64,000 nucleotides of DNA from Psychroflexus sp. ALD_RP9 (GTDB lineage Bacteria; Bacteroidota; Bacteroidia; Flavobacteriales; Flavobacteriaceae): the NCBI RefSeq assembly GCF_017311165.1, contig NZ_CP062973.1, forward strand, positions 2,046,001 to 2,110,000, written 5' to 3'. This document shows, piece after piece, positions 34,663 through 44,542 of the stretch (position 1 is the first letter of the stretch; the number at the start of each line of letters is the position of its first letter). The notes beneath the pieces were generated by a model, which worked only from the letters and a program-made list of their open reading frames with translations, did not search any database and was not told the DNA's origin. The translations under genes were made by a program, and so were the position numbers.

Positions 34663-35990
34663 TGATTTCATTCTTTAAATCTTTATTTTTTGGACAACGT
34701 TTGTTTCAAAGCTTGATAGTAATTGCGGCCTTGTTTTTACTATCACAATGGATACAAATATTGTACTTACCAACATGGATTTTACTTATAGCACTTGTTT
34801 TTTTAGTATTAACTGAAGGTATTGCGTTATACAAATCAACTTCATTTAAGGCTGAACGTATATTAACAGAAAAGTTTTCTAATTCTGACGAAAATCCAGT
34901 TACGATAAAGCTTAAAAACTCTTATAGCTTTAACGTGAATATTGAGGTGATTGACGAAATCCCTATCCAATTTCAAAAACGTGATTTCCAGAGAAACTTC
35001 AGCCTAAACGCTAATTCAAGCACTCATTTTTCTTACACTTTAACACCAAAACAAAGAGGTGAATATCATTTTGGTGCAGTACATTGTTTTATTTCAACTG
35101 TTTTAAAATTGGTAAAACGCCGCTACAGTTTTAGTCAAAATCAAATGGTAAAGGTGTATCCTTCCTATATTCAAATGCAAGCCTTAGCCTTTTTAGCACT
35201 TGATCGCCAAAGTGAAATTGGTTTAAAAAAAGTGCGTAGAATAGGGCATACCTTAGAGTTTGAACAAATAAAAGATTATGTATTAGGTGATGATATGCGA
35301 ACAATTAATTGGAAGGCCACAGCTAAACGTGACCAGTTGATGGTTAATCAATATCAAGATGAACGGTCGCAACCTATTTACAATATTATAGATCGAAGCC
35401 GATTAATGAAAATGCCTTTTAAAGGTTTAACTTTGCTTGATTATGCCATAAACTCTACTTTAGCCTTTAGTAATATCGCTCTAAAAAAGAACGATAAAGT
35501 TGGTTTGTTAAGCTTTGCTGAATCAATTAAAGATTTTACTAAAGCTACCGATAAATCTTCGCAATTACGTATTATTTTAAATCGTTTATACAATATAAAT
35601 ACACAATTTTTAGACCCTGATTTTAATCGCTTATATGCTCATGTAAAAACTTATATTAGCCAGCGAAGTTTATTGTTGCTTTACACTAATTTTGAGCACA
35701 TGAGCAGTCTTGAACGCCAATTGCCCTATCTACGCGCTTTATCTAAAAAACACGTATTAGTAGTGGTTTTGTTTGAAAATACAGAAATTACTCAACTTGC
35801 TAATTCTAAAACAACTAACATTACCAGTGTTTATGAAAAAACTATTGCGCAACAATTTAATTATGAAAAACAATTGATGCGTAAAGCTTTATTGGCAAAT
35901 GGCATACAAAGCATTTTGACAAAGCCTAAAGATTTATCGGTAAATACAATTAATAAATATCTAGAAATTAAAGCAAAAGGACTACTTTAA
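34662..35990 (+). CDS. DUF58-domain (VWA-like) membrane protein
   Basis: This 442-residue protein starts at a GTG that overlaps the MoxR stop (TAGTG). Two N-terminal membrane helices (about 15-55) are followed by a beta-rich domain and then the DUF58 core: GDDMRTINWKATAKRDQLMVNQY, and a metal-site-like IIDRSRLM where a complete VWA MIDAS (DxSxS) would have Ser instead of Leu. DUF58 proteins are the usual partners of MoxR ATPases. Its stop overlaps the rdgB ATG (TAATG). Confidence 0.93.
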   Translation: MISFFKSLFFGQRLFQSLIVIAALFLLSQWIQILYLPTWILLIALVFLVLTEGIALYKSTSFKAERILTEKFSNSDENPVTIKLKNSYSFNVNIEVIDEIPIQFQKRDFQRNFSLNANSSTHFSYTLTPKQRGEYHFGAVHCFISTVLKLVKRRYSFSQNQMVKVYPSYIQMQALAFLALDRQSEIGLKKVRRIGHTLEFEQIKDYVLGDDMRTINWKATAKRDQLMVNQYQDERSQPIYNIIDRSRLMKMPFKGLTLLDYAINSTLAFSNIALKKNDKVGLLSFAESIKDFTKATDKSSQLRIILNRLYNINTQFLDPDFNRLYAHVKTYISQRSLLLLYTNFEHMSSLERQLPYLRALSKKHVLVVVLFENTEITQLANSKTTNITSVYEKTIAQQFNYEKQLMRKALLANGIQSILTKPKDLSVNTINKYLEIKAKGLL

Positions 35991-36586
35991 TGAAACTTAT
36001 TTTTGCCACCCATAACTCAAATAAAGTTAGTGAAATTCAAGCCATCTTACCTAGCGGAATTGAACTAGTTTCACTTAAAGATCTTGATGATCATGATGAA
36101 ATTGAAGAAACAGCATCTACTATTGAAGGTAATGCTAAGCTAAAGGTTGAAGCCATTGCAAATAAATACAACTACCCCTGTTTTGCTGATGATACAGGTT
36201 TAGAAGTAGCTGCTCTAAATGGCGAGCCAGGTGTAAAGTCTGCCCGATATGCAGGTGAAACCAAAGATAGTCAAGCTAATATGAAAAAGTTATTAAGCAA
36301 TTTGACCGACAAATCCAATCGTAAGGCTCAATTTAAAACGGTGATTGCTTATAAATCAACAGGTGGTCAAGCATTAACTTTTGAAGGGATTTGCAAGGGT
36401 GAAATTTTAAAATCGGCTAGAGGTGAAGGCGGTTTTGGGTATGACCCTATATTTCAACCAAGTGGTTACACACAATCATTTGCCGAAATGACAGCTAAAG
36501 AAAAACACTTTATCAGTCATCGGGGATTGGCTTTTAAAAAGTTTATTAAGTTTTTAAGTGAGTCTCATAAAAACAAAACGCTTTAA
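35990..36586 (+). CDS. rdgB: non-canonical purine NTP pyrophosphatase (ITPase, RdgB/HAM1)
   Basis: This 198-residue enzyme hydrolyses ITP, dITP and XTP, keeping damaged purines out of DNA and RNA. FATHNSNKVSEIQ is the N-terminal nucleotide-binding loop, CFADDTGLEVAALNGEPGVKSARYAGE is the central signature, and GGFGYDPIFQP with FAEMTAKEKHFISHR complete the site. It is translationally coupled to the DUF58 gene although its function seems unrelated to the envelope cluster. The stop codon lies inside a terminator stem. Confidence 0.96.
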   Translation: MKLIFATHNSNKVSEIQAILPSGIELVSLKDLDDHDEIEETASTIEGNAKLKVEAIANKYNYPCFADDTGLEVAALNGEPGVKSARYAGETKDSQANMKKLLSNLTDKSNRKAQFKTVIAYKSTGGQALTFEGICKGEILKSARGEGGFGYDPIFQPSGYTQSFAEMTAKEKHFISHRGLAFKKFIKFLSESHKNKTL

Positions 36587-36605
36587 CTTGGATGTTAAAG
36601 CGTTT
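36576..36605. terminator. bidirectional intrinsic terminator between rdgB and the HtrA-like protease
   Basis: A perfect 12-base stem (36576-36587 with 36594-36605) and loop TTGGAT, with T-rich stretches after it on the plus strand and a GTTTTTA stretch on the minus strand. The left arm contains the last bases and stop codon of rdgB. It ends the spoIIM-rdgB operon and the convergent protease transcript. Confidence 0.85.
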
Positions 36606-36625
36606 ATTTAAAAGTGTTTATTAGT

Positions 36626-38026
36626 CTACCTAAATATGTAAGTGTCTTCTTGACCAGCACTATTTTTAAATGTTATGATTAGCGGTTGATTATTAGAAGT
36701 TTGCAAAATTTGTTTAACTTCAGAAATAGAATTGACTTTTCTTTTATTGATCTTTGTAATTAATAATCCTTCAAACATATTCAGTTTAGGGGATAAAGCC
36801 TTATCAATCATCACACCATTATCGCTATCAAAGGTTTTATATTCGTCTTTCTCAAGGTTTCTAATTTGTAAACCTAGTGGCTTAATGATGTAAGTTGAAC
36901 TCATCATCAACTCAACTGAAGTTTTCTTTTGTTTTCCATTTCTTAAATAGGTCACTTCCACAATATCACCAGGATTTTTAGAATTTAAATAGCCTTTTAA
37001 ATCTGTGAATTTTCTTATTTTTATTTGATCAATTTTTGTAATAATATCGCCTTTCTTAAGGCCAGCCTTTTTTGCAGATCCGTCTTTGGCAAAACCAGTA
37101 ATGTAGTAACCTTGCGTGACGTCAATATTTAGCTCTTTGTAATTATTTTCATTGATATCGAGACCGCTTACACCTAAAAGCGCTTGTTTTATCGAGCCAT
37201 ATTCTATTAAATCGTCTATAATTTTTTTAGCATTATTACTTGGTATAGCAAATGAGTATCCGATATAAGATCCGGTTTTAGAAGTGATAGCAGTATTAAT
37301 ACCGATTAATTGTCCTTTTGCGTTGACTAAGGCTCCGCCACTATTTCCGGGATTCACAGCTGCATCTGTTTGAATGAATGATTGAAACAAATTATCATTC
37401 GGATTCAAGTCACGGGCTTTTGCACTAATTATTCCAGCGGTAACCGTAGATGTTAAGTTAAATGGATTGCCAATGGCTAAAACCCATTCACCAACTTCAA
37501 CTGCATTTGAGTCTCCAAAGCTTAAATAATTTAAGTTGTCACGATCAATTTTTAGAAGCGCAATATCATATTCGGGTGCCGTGCCTATAATTTTTGCTTT
37601 AAAAGTTTCGTTGTTATTTAAGGTTACATCCACTTCAGTTGCGCCATCAATAACATGGTTATTTGTTACAATATAACCATCAGGACTTATAATAACGCCG
37701 CTTCCAGCGCCTCGAATGTATTTTCTTGGTTCGTCATTATAACCATAACCAAATCCCCAAAAACCTTTAGACTGTGTTACCGTTACATTTTTAACGTGAA
37801 CAACAGCATCTAAACTTGTTTTAGCCGCTGCAGTAAAGTCAGTTTCTTCAGCAGCATAATTAGCCCTAAAATTTACAGGAAAACTTGTCTGTTGTGAAGT
37901 CGATTGAGTTTCATTGAGGTTTAAAGAATTAGTATTCAGGGTTTTTGATACTGAATAATGGTAAATCCCAATACTTAATGTACTCACTATAATTGTGATG
38001 ACAATTAATTTTATTGCTTCTTTCAT
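36626..38026 (-). CDS. degP: DegP/HtrA-family periplasmic serine protease
   Basis: This 466-residue protease degrades or refolds misfolded envelope proteins. An uncleaved or cleavable N-terminal helix exports it. The trypsin-like triad is His124 (TNNHVI), Asp154 (YDIALLKID) and Ser229 (GNSGGAL), numbered from the ATG at 38026; a TTG three codons upstream is less likely. PDZ1 follows (QGYYITGFAKDGSAKKAGLKKGDII cut across about 310-340), and a second, degenerate PDZ ends the protein. The 99-base gap to the divergent dapF must hold both promoters. Confidence 0.94.
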   Translation of the reverse strand: MKEAIKLIVITIIVSTLSIGIYHYSVSKTLNTNSLNLNETQSTSQQTSFPVNFRANYAAEETDFTAAAKTSLDAVVHVKNVTVTQSKGFWGFGYGYNDEPRKYIRGAGSGVIISPDGYIVTNNHVIDGATEVDVTLNNNETFKAKIIGTAPEYDIALLKIDRDNLNYLSFGDSNAVEVGEWVLAIGNPFNLTSTVTAGIISAKARDLNPNDNLFQSFIQTDAAVNPGNSGGALVNAKGQLIGINTAITSKTGSYIGYSFAIPSNNAKKIIDDLIEYGSIKQALLGVSGLDINENNYKELNIDVTQGYYITGFAKDGSAKKAGLKKGDIITKIDQIKIRKFTDLKGYLNSKNPGDIVEVTYLRNGKQKKTSVELMMSSTYIIKPLGLQIRNLEKDEYKTFDSDNGVMIDKALSPKLNMFEGLLITKINKRKVNSISEVKQILQTSNNQPLIITFKNSAGQEDTYIFR

Positions 38027-38119
38027 GTTAGTCAATTTTATTTCAAATTTTTAAAAATTACACATATCGTCAATCTTATTTAACGTCTATTTAACCCACG
38101 AAAAATTGGTCTATTTTTC

Positions 38120-38127
38120 TATATTTG
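38120..38127 (+). promoter_or_regulatory. Bacteroidota -7 box (TATATTTG) for dapF
   Basis: Exact TAnnTTTG match ending 7 bases before the dapF ATG. If used, transcription would begin at about the start codon, giving a leaderless message. A TTG at 38106-38108 is only 11 bases upstream, too close for a normal -33 element. Confidence 0.38.
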
Positions 38128-38133
38128 TAGGCT

Positions 38134-38916
38134 ATGCAAATCAGTTTTTATAAATATCATGGTGCTGGAAACGATTTTGTCATGATTGACAATCGCACCA
38201 ATAATTTCAAAAATGATACCAAATTAATCAAGTGGTTATGCGACCGCCGATTTGGTATTGGCGGTGACGGTTTGATACTGCTTGAAGAGTCTAACCAAGT
38301 TGAAGCTCATTTTAAGATGATTTATTTTAATGCCGATGGTCGTGAAAGCACAATGTGTGGTAATGGTGGTAGATGTATTGTTGCTTTTGCTCAATTTTTA
38401 GGTATTATTGATCATGAGTGTATATTTGAAGCGATTGATGGTTTGCATGAAGCTAATGTTGAAGGTGATACTGTCAATTTAAAAATGATTGATGTAGACG
38501 ATATAACACAATCTTCTCAAGATTGTTTTCTTGATACTGGGTCACCACACCATGTACAGTTCGTAGATAACTTAGATGCTGTAGATATTGAAAAACAGGG
38601 ATCAAAAATTCGTTTTGATGATAGATATAAAACAATTGGTGGAGCTAACATCAACTTTGTTGAAGTGAGAAATTCTGATTTGAATATTCGCACTTATGAA
38701 CGCGGAGTAGAAGCTGAAACTTTGGCTTGTGGTACAGGAATCACTGCGGCAGCAATTGCAGCTGCGTTAACGTACGATATTGAATCGCCAATTAATGTTA
38801 AAGCTATTGGTGGTGGCTTGTCGGTAAGTTTTAGACGTCAAGCATCAAAATTTAACGATGTTTGGTTAAAAGGACCAGCAAAACAGGTTTTTAAAGGAAT
38901 AATAGATGTTAAATAA
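38134..38916 (+). CDS. dapF: diaminopimelate epimerase
   Basis: This 260-residue enzyme makes meso-diaminopimelate for peptidoglycan and lysine. The two catalytic cysteines are Cys75 in MCGNGGRC and Cys199 in ACGTGITAA. The N-terminal KYHGAGNDFVMIDN and DRRFGIGGDGLILL are family signatures. It leads an operon with the GNAT and mltG genes, overlapping the next gene by 11 bases, so two peptidoglycan-related genes are co-expressed. Confidence 0.96.
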   Translation: MQISFYKYHGAGNDFVMIDNRTNNFKNDTKLIKWLCDRRFGIGGDGLILLEESNQVEAHFKMIYFNADGRESTMCGNGGRCIVAFAQFLGIIDHECIFEAIDGLHEANVEGDTVNLKMIDVDDITQSSQDCFLDTGSPHHVQFVDNLDAVDIEKQGSKIRFDDRYKTIGGANINFVEVRNSDLNIRTYERGVEAETLACGTGITAAAIAAALTYDIESPINVKAIGGGLSVSFRRQASKFNDVWLKGPAKQVFKGIIDVK

Positions 38917-39427
38917 TTCAGCTATTAAACTACGTGCTTTAGAGCCAGATGATTTAGATTTTTTATTTTCTATTGAAAATCAAACAGAATATTGGCATTT
39001 AAGTGACACCTTACAGCCTTTTTCAAAACATTTTTTACAACAATATCTAGAGCATGCTCATCTTGATATTTATGAAGCAAAGCAACTACGCTTGGTTATT
39101 GCTGACCCCAAAGACTGTCCTATTGGCTTAATTGATTTGTATGATTTTAACCCAAAGCATAAGCGTGCTGGACTTGGTATTATTTTAGATCAAAACTATC
39201 AAGGTAAAGGTTATGGTAAAACCGCCATTAACTTAATGCTAAATTATGCATTTGACACTTTAGACTTGCATCAAGTCTACGTTACGATTAATAGCGAAAA
39301 CATTAACAGTATTAAATTATTTGAACTTTTAGGATTTCAACTCATAGGAGAACAAAAAGATTGGAATTATAGTAAAGGCCATTATTACTCACAATATTTT
39401 TATCAAAAAATAAACCATGTACATTAA
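38906..39427 (+). CDS. GNAT-family N-acetyltransferase (RimJ/RimL-like)
   Basis: This 173-residue acetyltransferase shows the GNAT fold: IKLRALEPDDLDFLFSIEN at the start, the acetyl-CoA loop LDQNYQGKGYGKTAINLML (Q/RxxGxG/A), and the C-terminal NSINIKLF-type motif as NINSIKLFELLGF. The RimJ/RimL group acetylates protein N-termini or small amines; the substrate here is unknown. It overlaps dapF and mltG by 11 bases each, a tight arrangement that I recall as common in this family. Confidence 0.9.
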   Translation: MLNNSAIKLRALEPDDLDFLFSIENQTEYWHLSDTLQPFSKHFLQQYLEHAHLDIYEAKQLRLVIADPKDCPIGLIDLYDFNPKHKRAGLGIILDQNYQGKGYGKTAINLMLNYAFDTLDLHQVYVTINSENINSIKLFELLGFQLIGEQKDWNYSKGHYYSQYFYQKINHVH

Positions 39428-40460
39428 AAAAATTCTAACCATTACCGCATTACTAGGTTTAGTTGCTTTAGGTATTTTTAGCTACTCCATCTATCAAATT
39501 ATATTATCCCCGAATACATCATTTTCTAATGAAGAGCAATCAATTTACATCTCAGATCAAGCAGATTTTCAAACCTTAGTAGACTCTATTGCGCCGTATT
39601 TAGAATCGACAGAAGATTTTATTACAGTCGCTCAAAAAAAGCAATATCCTTCGAATATGAAATCTGGGCATTTCATTTTAAAGAATGGAATGAACAATAA
39701 TGAAATCGTTAATACCCTTAGAAGCACTAACGTTCCTATTAATATCAATTTTAATAATCAGCACAACCTTACAGATTTATCGAAACGTTTGTCTGAACAA
39801 CTCATGCCAGATCAAACTGAAATCCTTCAATCCCTGACCGATTCTATTTTTTTAGCTAAAAATGAGGTAACAGCTTTACAGTCATTAGCGTTTTATATTC
39901 CTAATACCTATGAGTTTTACTGGAATTCCTCTGCTGAAGAAATTCGTGACAGACTTCATCAACAGTACTTGAAATTTTGGACACCAGAACGTACTAAAAA
40001 ACGAAAGGCTCTAAATCTAAGTCCTATTGAAATTTCTACCTTAGCTTCTATTGTACAAAAAGAAACGGCAAAAGTAGATGAACGTACAAAAGTAGCAGGT
40101 GTTTATATCAACCGATTAAGAAAAGGTATGAAGCTTCAGGCAGACCCAACTCTAATTTTTGCTTTAAAACAGAAATTAAATAATCGAGATACCATTATTA
40201 AACGTGTTTTAAACAAAGATAAATTAATAAATTCGCCATTTAATACCTATAAGTATTCAGGTTTACCACCTGCGCCAATTGCAATGCCAGATGTATCTTC
40301 TTTAGATGCGGTTTTAAATTATGAAGAACACGATTATCTCTATTTCGTCGCCGACGTAAAAAATATTGGCTACCATAAGTTTTCTAAAACTTTACGTCAA
40401 CATAATCGTTACGCTAATGAATATAGAAATTGGATTAATAAACAAAAGATTTACAGATGA
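39417..40460 (+). CDS. mltG: endolytic murein transglycosylase
   Basis: This 347-residue inner-membrane enzyme cuts nascent glycan strands and is thought to set their length. There is one N-terminal membrane helix (about 5-27), a LysM-like region, then the YceG domain with the catalytic Glu in ASIVQKETAK and LQADPTLIFAL, followed by SPFNTYKYSGLPPAPIAMP. It overlaps the GNAT gene by 11 bases and the following gene by 4. Confidence 0.95.
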   Translation: MYIKKILTITALLGLVALGIFSYSIYQIILSPNTSFSNEEQSIYISDQADFQTLVDSIAPYLESTEDFITVAQKKQYPSNMKSGHFILKNGMNNNEIVNTLRSTNVPININFNNQHNLTDLSKRLSEQLMPDQTEILQSLTDSIFLAKNEVTALQSLAFYIPNTYEFYWNSSAEEIRDRLHQQYLKFWTPERTKKRKALNLSPIEISTLASIVQKETAKVDERTKVAGVYINRLRKGMKLQADPTLIFALKQKLNNRDTIIKRVLNKDKLINSPFNTYKYSGLPPAPIAMPDVSSLDAVLNYEEHDYLYFVADVKNIGYHKFSKTLRQHNRYANEYRNWINKQKIYR

Positions 40461-40897
40461 AATTAATTAAACTACTAAGTGTAATTGTTATTTTTACAGT
40501 TATACCATCAAATGCACAGAATACAGCAGAGGAAACAGTTAACGCTTTTTTTGAAGCTTTAAACGCTAAAGATGTTGCTAAGATAGAAAACTTATGTCTA
40601 GACAATCTAGTGTTGAATAGTCTTTCAGCCTCAGGTGAGTCAGCAAAGCTAAATCAACAAGATCTTGAAGGTTTCCTTCATTCATTAAAGCAAATGCCTG
40701 AAACCTTGAAAATTAAGGAAGTGATTACAAAAACCAAATCACGAGATGATGATTATATTGCGCACTTTTGGTTAGAGTATGAGTTTTACGTTAATGATAA
40801 ACTATCACATGAAGGCGTTAATTCAATTACATTATTAAAAGGTGCAAATGGCTGGAAAATTTCAGCGATAACAGATACTCGAATTTCTGAAAAATAG
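40457..40897 (+). CDS. secreted NTF2-like (SnoaL-type) protein
   Basis: This 146-residue protein has a signal peptide (cleavage after SNAQ near residue 21) and one cone-shaped NTF2-like domain: TAEETVNAFFEALNAKDVAKIE, then strands ending ITLLKGANGWKISAI. Such domains bind small ligands or act as enzymes, and this one cannot be assigned further. It overlaps mltG by 4 bases and closes the dapF operon. The stop is one base from the convergent sdaA stop, with no terminator visible. Confidence 0.82.
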   Translation: MKLIKLLSVIVIFTVIPSNAQNTAEETVNAFFEALNAKDVAKIENLCLDNLVLNSLSASGESAKLNQQDLEGFLHSLKQMPETLKIKEVITKTKSRDDDYIAHFWLEYEFYVNDKLSHEGVNSITLLKGANGWKISAITDTRISEK

Positions 40898-40898
40898 C

Positions 40899-42338
40899 TT
40901 AACAATCGCTTAAGCTTACTTTGATAGCTAGACCACCTTCAGAAGTTTCTTTGTATTTAGTGTTCATGTCTTGAGCTGTTTCCCACATCGTTTCAATCAC
41001 TTTGTCTAATGGAACTTTTGCTTTTGTAGCATCACTTTCAATAGCGATTTCGGCTGCATTAATTGCTTTTATGGCTCCCATAGCATTACGTTCAATACAA
41101 GGAATTTGAACCAAACCTGCAATTGGGTCACAGGTTAAACCTAAGTGATGTTCCATAGCTATTTCACTAGCCATAAGGACTTGTTCTGGTGTGCCACCCA
41201 TTAATTCGGTTAAGCCACCTGCGGCCATCGCTGATGAAACACCAATTTCAGCTTGGCAACCACCCATAGCTGCAGAAATTGTGGCTCCTTTTTTAAATAA
41301 GCTACCAATTTCACCAGCTACAAGCATGAATCTTTTTAAATCTTCAAAACTTGCCTCGTGGTTCTCAATAGTCATATAATACATCATGACTGCAGGCAAA
41401 GTTCCAGAACTTCCATTAGTTGGTGCTGTTACAACGCGACCCAGAGAGGCGTTAACTTCATTTACTGCAATAGCAAAACAACTTACCCATTGTAGAATTT
41501 GTCTAAACTTAACCTCTTTTGTACGAATGGTTTCAAGCCACTCTTGTGGGTTAGAATAGGTATTGTATTTATTCTCAAGAAGTTTTTTATTCATTTTAAC
41601 GGCACGTCGTGTAACATTTAAGCCGCCAGGTAGCTCGCCCTCAGTATGAGCTCCTATAAAAATTGATTCAAGCATGGCATTCCAAATTTGCCCTAATTTT
41701 TCATCAATTTCTTGATCTGTACGTAGTGAACGTTCGTTTTCTAATACAATTTCAGAAATTAATTTTTGTTCCTGTTGGCAAAAACTAAGTAAATCAGTGG
41801 CTTTTTCTATTGAAAACGGGAAACTCTTAAAGTCTTCGATATTTTGTTTTGCATTTTCACGCTCTTCTTTAACAACAAAACCACCGCCAATCGAGTAAAA
41901 GCTGGATGAAATTAATTTTCCATTTCTTAAACGCGCTTCATAGGTAATGCCATTAGGATGAAAATCTAAAAACTGCTTATGAAATATAATGTCTTGATCA
42001 AAGTTAAACGATATCGTTTGCGTTTTATCTAAAAAAAGTTGATTGCTCTTTTTAATAGCATCAATTTCTTGATTAATGATTGAAGTATCCATGGTTACAG
42101 GATCAAAACCACATAAGCCTAAAACACTCGCAATATCTGAGGCATGACCTTTACCTGTTAAAGAAAGCGAACCATATAAGTTAACTTGTAATCCTTCAAC
42201 TTGGTCTAAAACATTATCTGATTTTAATTCTTCTATAAAACGTTCAGAAGCTCGCCAAGGACCAAGTGTATGCGAACTCGATGGTCCAACGCCAATTTTT
42301 AACATATCAAAAACGCTGATGCATTCAATTTTTTTCAT
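40899..42338 (-). CDS. sdaA: L-serine ammonia-lyase (iron-sulfur, single chain)
   Basis: This 479-residue enzyme deaminates serine to pyruvate and uses a [4Fe-4S] cluster. N-terminal [19 protein letters not shown] is the beta-domain signature; the alpha domain has [17 protein letters not shown] and the cluster-binding Cys residues in [16 protein letters not shown]. The last residue is Cys (KVSLSDC), which in the Legionella enzyme folds back as the fourth cluster ligand. The ATG at 42338 is used; the upstream ATG at 42377 adds 13 unconserved residues. The 239-base gap to dnaK holds promoters for both genes. Confidence 0.95.
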   Translation of the reverse strand: MKKIECISVFDMLKIGVGPSSSHTLGPWRASERFIEELKSDNVLDQVEGLQVNLYGSLSLTGKGHASDIASVLGLCGFDPVTMDTSIINQEIDAIKKSNQLFLDKTQTISFNFDQDIIFHKQFLDFHPNGITYEARLRNGKLISSSFYSIGGGFVVKEERENAKQNIEDFKSFPFSIEKATDLLSFCQQEQKLISEIVLENERSLRTDQEIDEKLGQIWNAMLESIFIGAHTEGELPGGLNVTRRAVKMNKKLLENKYNTYSNPQEWLETIRTKEVKFRQILQWVSCFAIAVNEVNASLGRVVTAPTNGSSGTLPAVMMYYMTIENHEASFEDLKRFMLVAGEIGSLFKKGATISAAMGGCQAEIGVSSAMAAGGLTELMGGTPEQVLMASEIAMEHHLGLTCDPIAGLVQIPCIERNAMGAIKAINAAEIAIESDATKAKVPLDKVIETMWETAQDMNTKYKETSEGGLAIKVSLSDC

Positions 42339-42480
42339 AAATACCAAGCCTTGTTTAAATTGTATGCAAATATTCATATTTTTTTGTTCATACTATTCAA
42401 GATTCTATAAATTTTGAATACTCACTAAATCGTCTCAACTATATTTTAAAGTTCTGACTATGAGTACTTATGAGAATTAT

Positions 42481-42506
42481 TGTCATTAATTGTGTCATGA
42501 TGTCAT
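42481..42506 (+). repeat. three TGTCAT direct repeats upstream of dnaK
   Basis: TGTCAT occurs at 42481-42486, 42493-42498 and 42501-42506 (spacings of 12 and 8 bases), 72 bases before the dnaK start. No CIRCE inverted repeat is seen. It may be a regulator binding site for the heat-shock gene; no known regulator is assigned. Confidence 0.35.
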
Positions 42507-42577
42507 GTAAAAAGAGATGGCATAAAGATTGACTTTAGTATATCGAATTTAAATTATAAACTAGAAAATAAACTATT

Positions 42578-44488
42578 ATGGGTAAAATTATAGGTATAGA
42601 CTTAGGAACAACAAACTCTTGTGTTTCTGTAATGGAAGGTAATGAGCCAACTGTTATTCCTAATGCCGAAGGAAAAAGAACAACGCCATCTGTTATAGCA
42701 TTTGTTGAAGATGGTGAAATTAAAGTTGGTGATCCAGCTAAACGTCAAGCCGTTACTAACCCTACTAAAACAGTTGCATCTATCAAACGTTTTATGGGGA
42801 ACAAGTTTTCAGAGTCTGAGCGTGAAGTTGGTCGCGTACCTTACAAAGTAGTAAAAGGTGAAAATGATACTGCTCGAGTAGATATCGATGGCAGAATGTA
42901 TACACCTCAAGAATTATCAGCAATGATTCTTCAAAAAATGAAGAAAACTGCAGAAGATTATTTAGGACAAGATGTTTCTGAAGCTGTAATTACAGTTCCA
43001 GCTTATTTTAATGACTCTCAACGTCAAGCGACCAAAGAAGCTGGTGAAATTGCTGGTTTAAAAGTAAGTAGAATAATTAACGAACCTACAGCAGCATCTT
43101 TAGCTTATGGTTTAGATAAAAAAGATACCGACCAAAAAATTGTTGTATTTGACTTTGGTGGTGGTACTCATGATGTATCTATTCTTGAATTAGGTGATGG
43201 TGTCTTTGAAGTTTTAGCAACTGACGGTGACACACATTTAGGTGGTGACGATGTTGATGAAGCTGTAATTGATTGGTTAGCAGAAGAATTTATTAAAGAT
43301 GAAGATATCGATTTACGCAAGGATGCTATGGCATTACAGCGTTTGAAAGAAGCAGCTGAAAAAGCTAAAATTGAATTATCATCTTCAAGTTCAACTGAAA
43401 TTAATCTTCCTTATGTTACTGCAACTTCATCAGGACCTAAACACTTGGTAAGAACTCTATCACGTTCTAAATTCGAACAATTAATTTCAGAACTGGTTAA
43501 ACGTACAATCGCACCATGTGAAAAAGCACTAAAATCTGCAGGATTATCTAAAAGTGATATCGACGAAATTATATTAGTTGGTGGTTCTACTCGTATTCCA
43601 GCAGTTCAAAAAGCGGTTGAAGACTTTTTCGGAAAAGCGCCTTCTAAAGGTGTAAATCCAGATGAAGTAGTAGCAATTGGTGCTGCTATACAAGGTGGTG
43701 TTTTAACTGGAGATGTTAAAGATGTTTTATTACTTGATGTAACACCTTTATCTCTTGGTATTGAAACAATGGGCGGTGTAAACACTAAGTTAATCGAAGC
43801 TAATACGACCATTCCTACCAAAAAGTCACAAATATTCTCGACAGCTCAAGACAATCAGCCTAGTGTTGAAATACATGTTTTACAAGGAGAACGCCCAATG
43901 GCAACTGACAATAAAACAATAGGTCGTTTTCATTTAGATGGTATTCCACCAGCAAAACGTGGTACACCTCAAATTGAAGTAACATTTGACATTGATGCCA
44001 ATGGTATAATTAAAGTTAGCGCTACTGATAAAGCAACAGGAAAATCTCAAGATATCAGAATCGAAGCCTCTTCTGGATTAACTGAAGAAGAAATTGAAAA
44101 AATGAAAAAAGAGGCCGAAGCTAATGCTGAAGCAGACAAGAAGACCAAAGAAAAGGTTGAAAAACTTAATGAAGCAGATGCCATGATTTTCCAAACTGAA
44201 AGTCAATTAAAAGAATTTGGTGATAAATTGTCTGATGATAAGAAAAAGCCTATTGAAGCTGCTTTAGAAGACTTGAAAAAAGCTCATGAAACAAAAGATT
44301 TAGAAAAAGTCACGCCAGCATTAGATAAGCTAAATGAAGAATGGAAAAAAGTATCTGAAGAAATGTATAAAGCGCAAGCCGAAGCACAAGGTGCTCAAGC
44401 AGGAGGTGCAGGTGCTGAACAAGCTTCAGGTTCTTCTAGCGATGGTAAAGATGACGTTGAAGACGTAGACTTTGAAGAGGTAAAGTAA
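42578..44488 (+). CDS. dnaK: Hsp70 chaperone DnaK
   Basis: This 636-residue chaperone has the ATPase signatures [37 protein letters not shown] and [13 protein letters not shown]. The substrate-binding beta domain begins near [19 protein letters not shown], and the helical lid ends in a Gly/Ala/Gln-rich linker and the acidic tail [10 protein letters not shown]. It folds nascent and stress-damaged proteins with DnaJ and GrpE, which are not adjacent. A strong terminator follows. Confidence 0.98.
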   Translation: MGKIIGIDLGTTNSCVSVMEGNEPTVIPNAEGKRTTPSVIAFVEDGEIKVGDPAKRQAVTNPTKTVASIKRFMGNKFSESEREVGRVPYKVVKGENDTARVDIDGRMYTPQELSAMILQKMKKTAEDYLGQDVSEAVITVPAYFNDSQRQATKEAGEIAGLKVSRIINEPTAASLAYGLDKKDTDQKIVVFDFGGGTHDVSILELGDGVFEVLATDGDTHLGGDDVDEAVIDWLAEEFIKDEDIDLRKDAMALQRLKEAAEKAKIELSSSSSTEINLPYVTATSSGPKHLVRTLSRSKFEQLISELVKRTIAPCEKALKSAGLSKSDIDEIILVGGSTRIPAVQKAVEDFFGKAPSKGVNPDEVVAIGAAIQGGVLTGDVKDVLLLDVTPLSLGIETMGGVNTKLIEANTTIPTKKSQIFSTAQDNQPSVEIHVLQGERPMATDNKTIGRFHLDGIPPAKRGTPQIEVTFDIDANGIIKVSATDKATGKSQDIRIEASSGLTEEEIEKMKKEAEANAEADKKTKEKVEKLNEADAMIFQTESQLKEFGDKLSDDKKKPIEAALEDLKKAHETKDLEKVTPALDKLNEEWKKVSEEMYKAQAEAQGAQAGGAGAEQASGSSSDGKDDVEDVDFEEVK

Positions 44489-44514
44489 GCTTAAGTTTTC
44501 AATTGTAAATAAGT

Positions 44515-44540
44515 AAACCGTCTCAAATTTGAGACGGTTT
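44515..44540. terminator. intrinsic terminator after dnaK
   Basis: A perfect 26-base palindrome; as a hairpin it makes a 10-base stem (44515-44524 with 44531-44540) with loop AAATTT, followed by TTTTATTT on the plus strand. It lies between dnaK and the convergent Nramp-like gene and may serve both. Confidence 0.9.
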
Positions 44541-44542
44541 TT

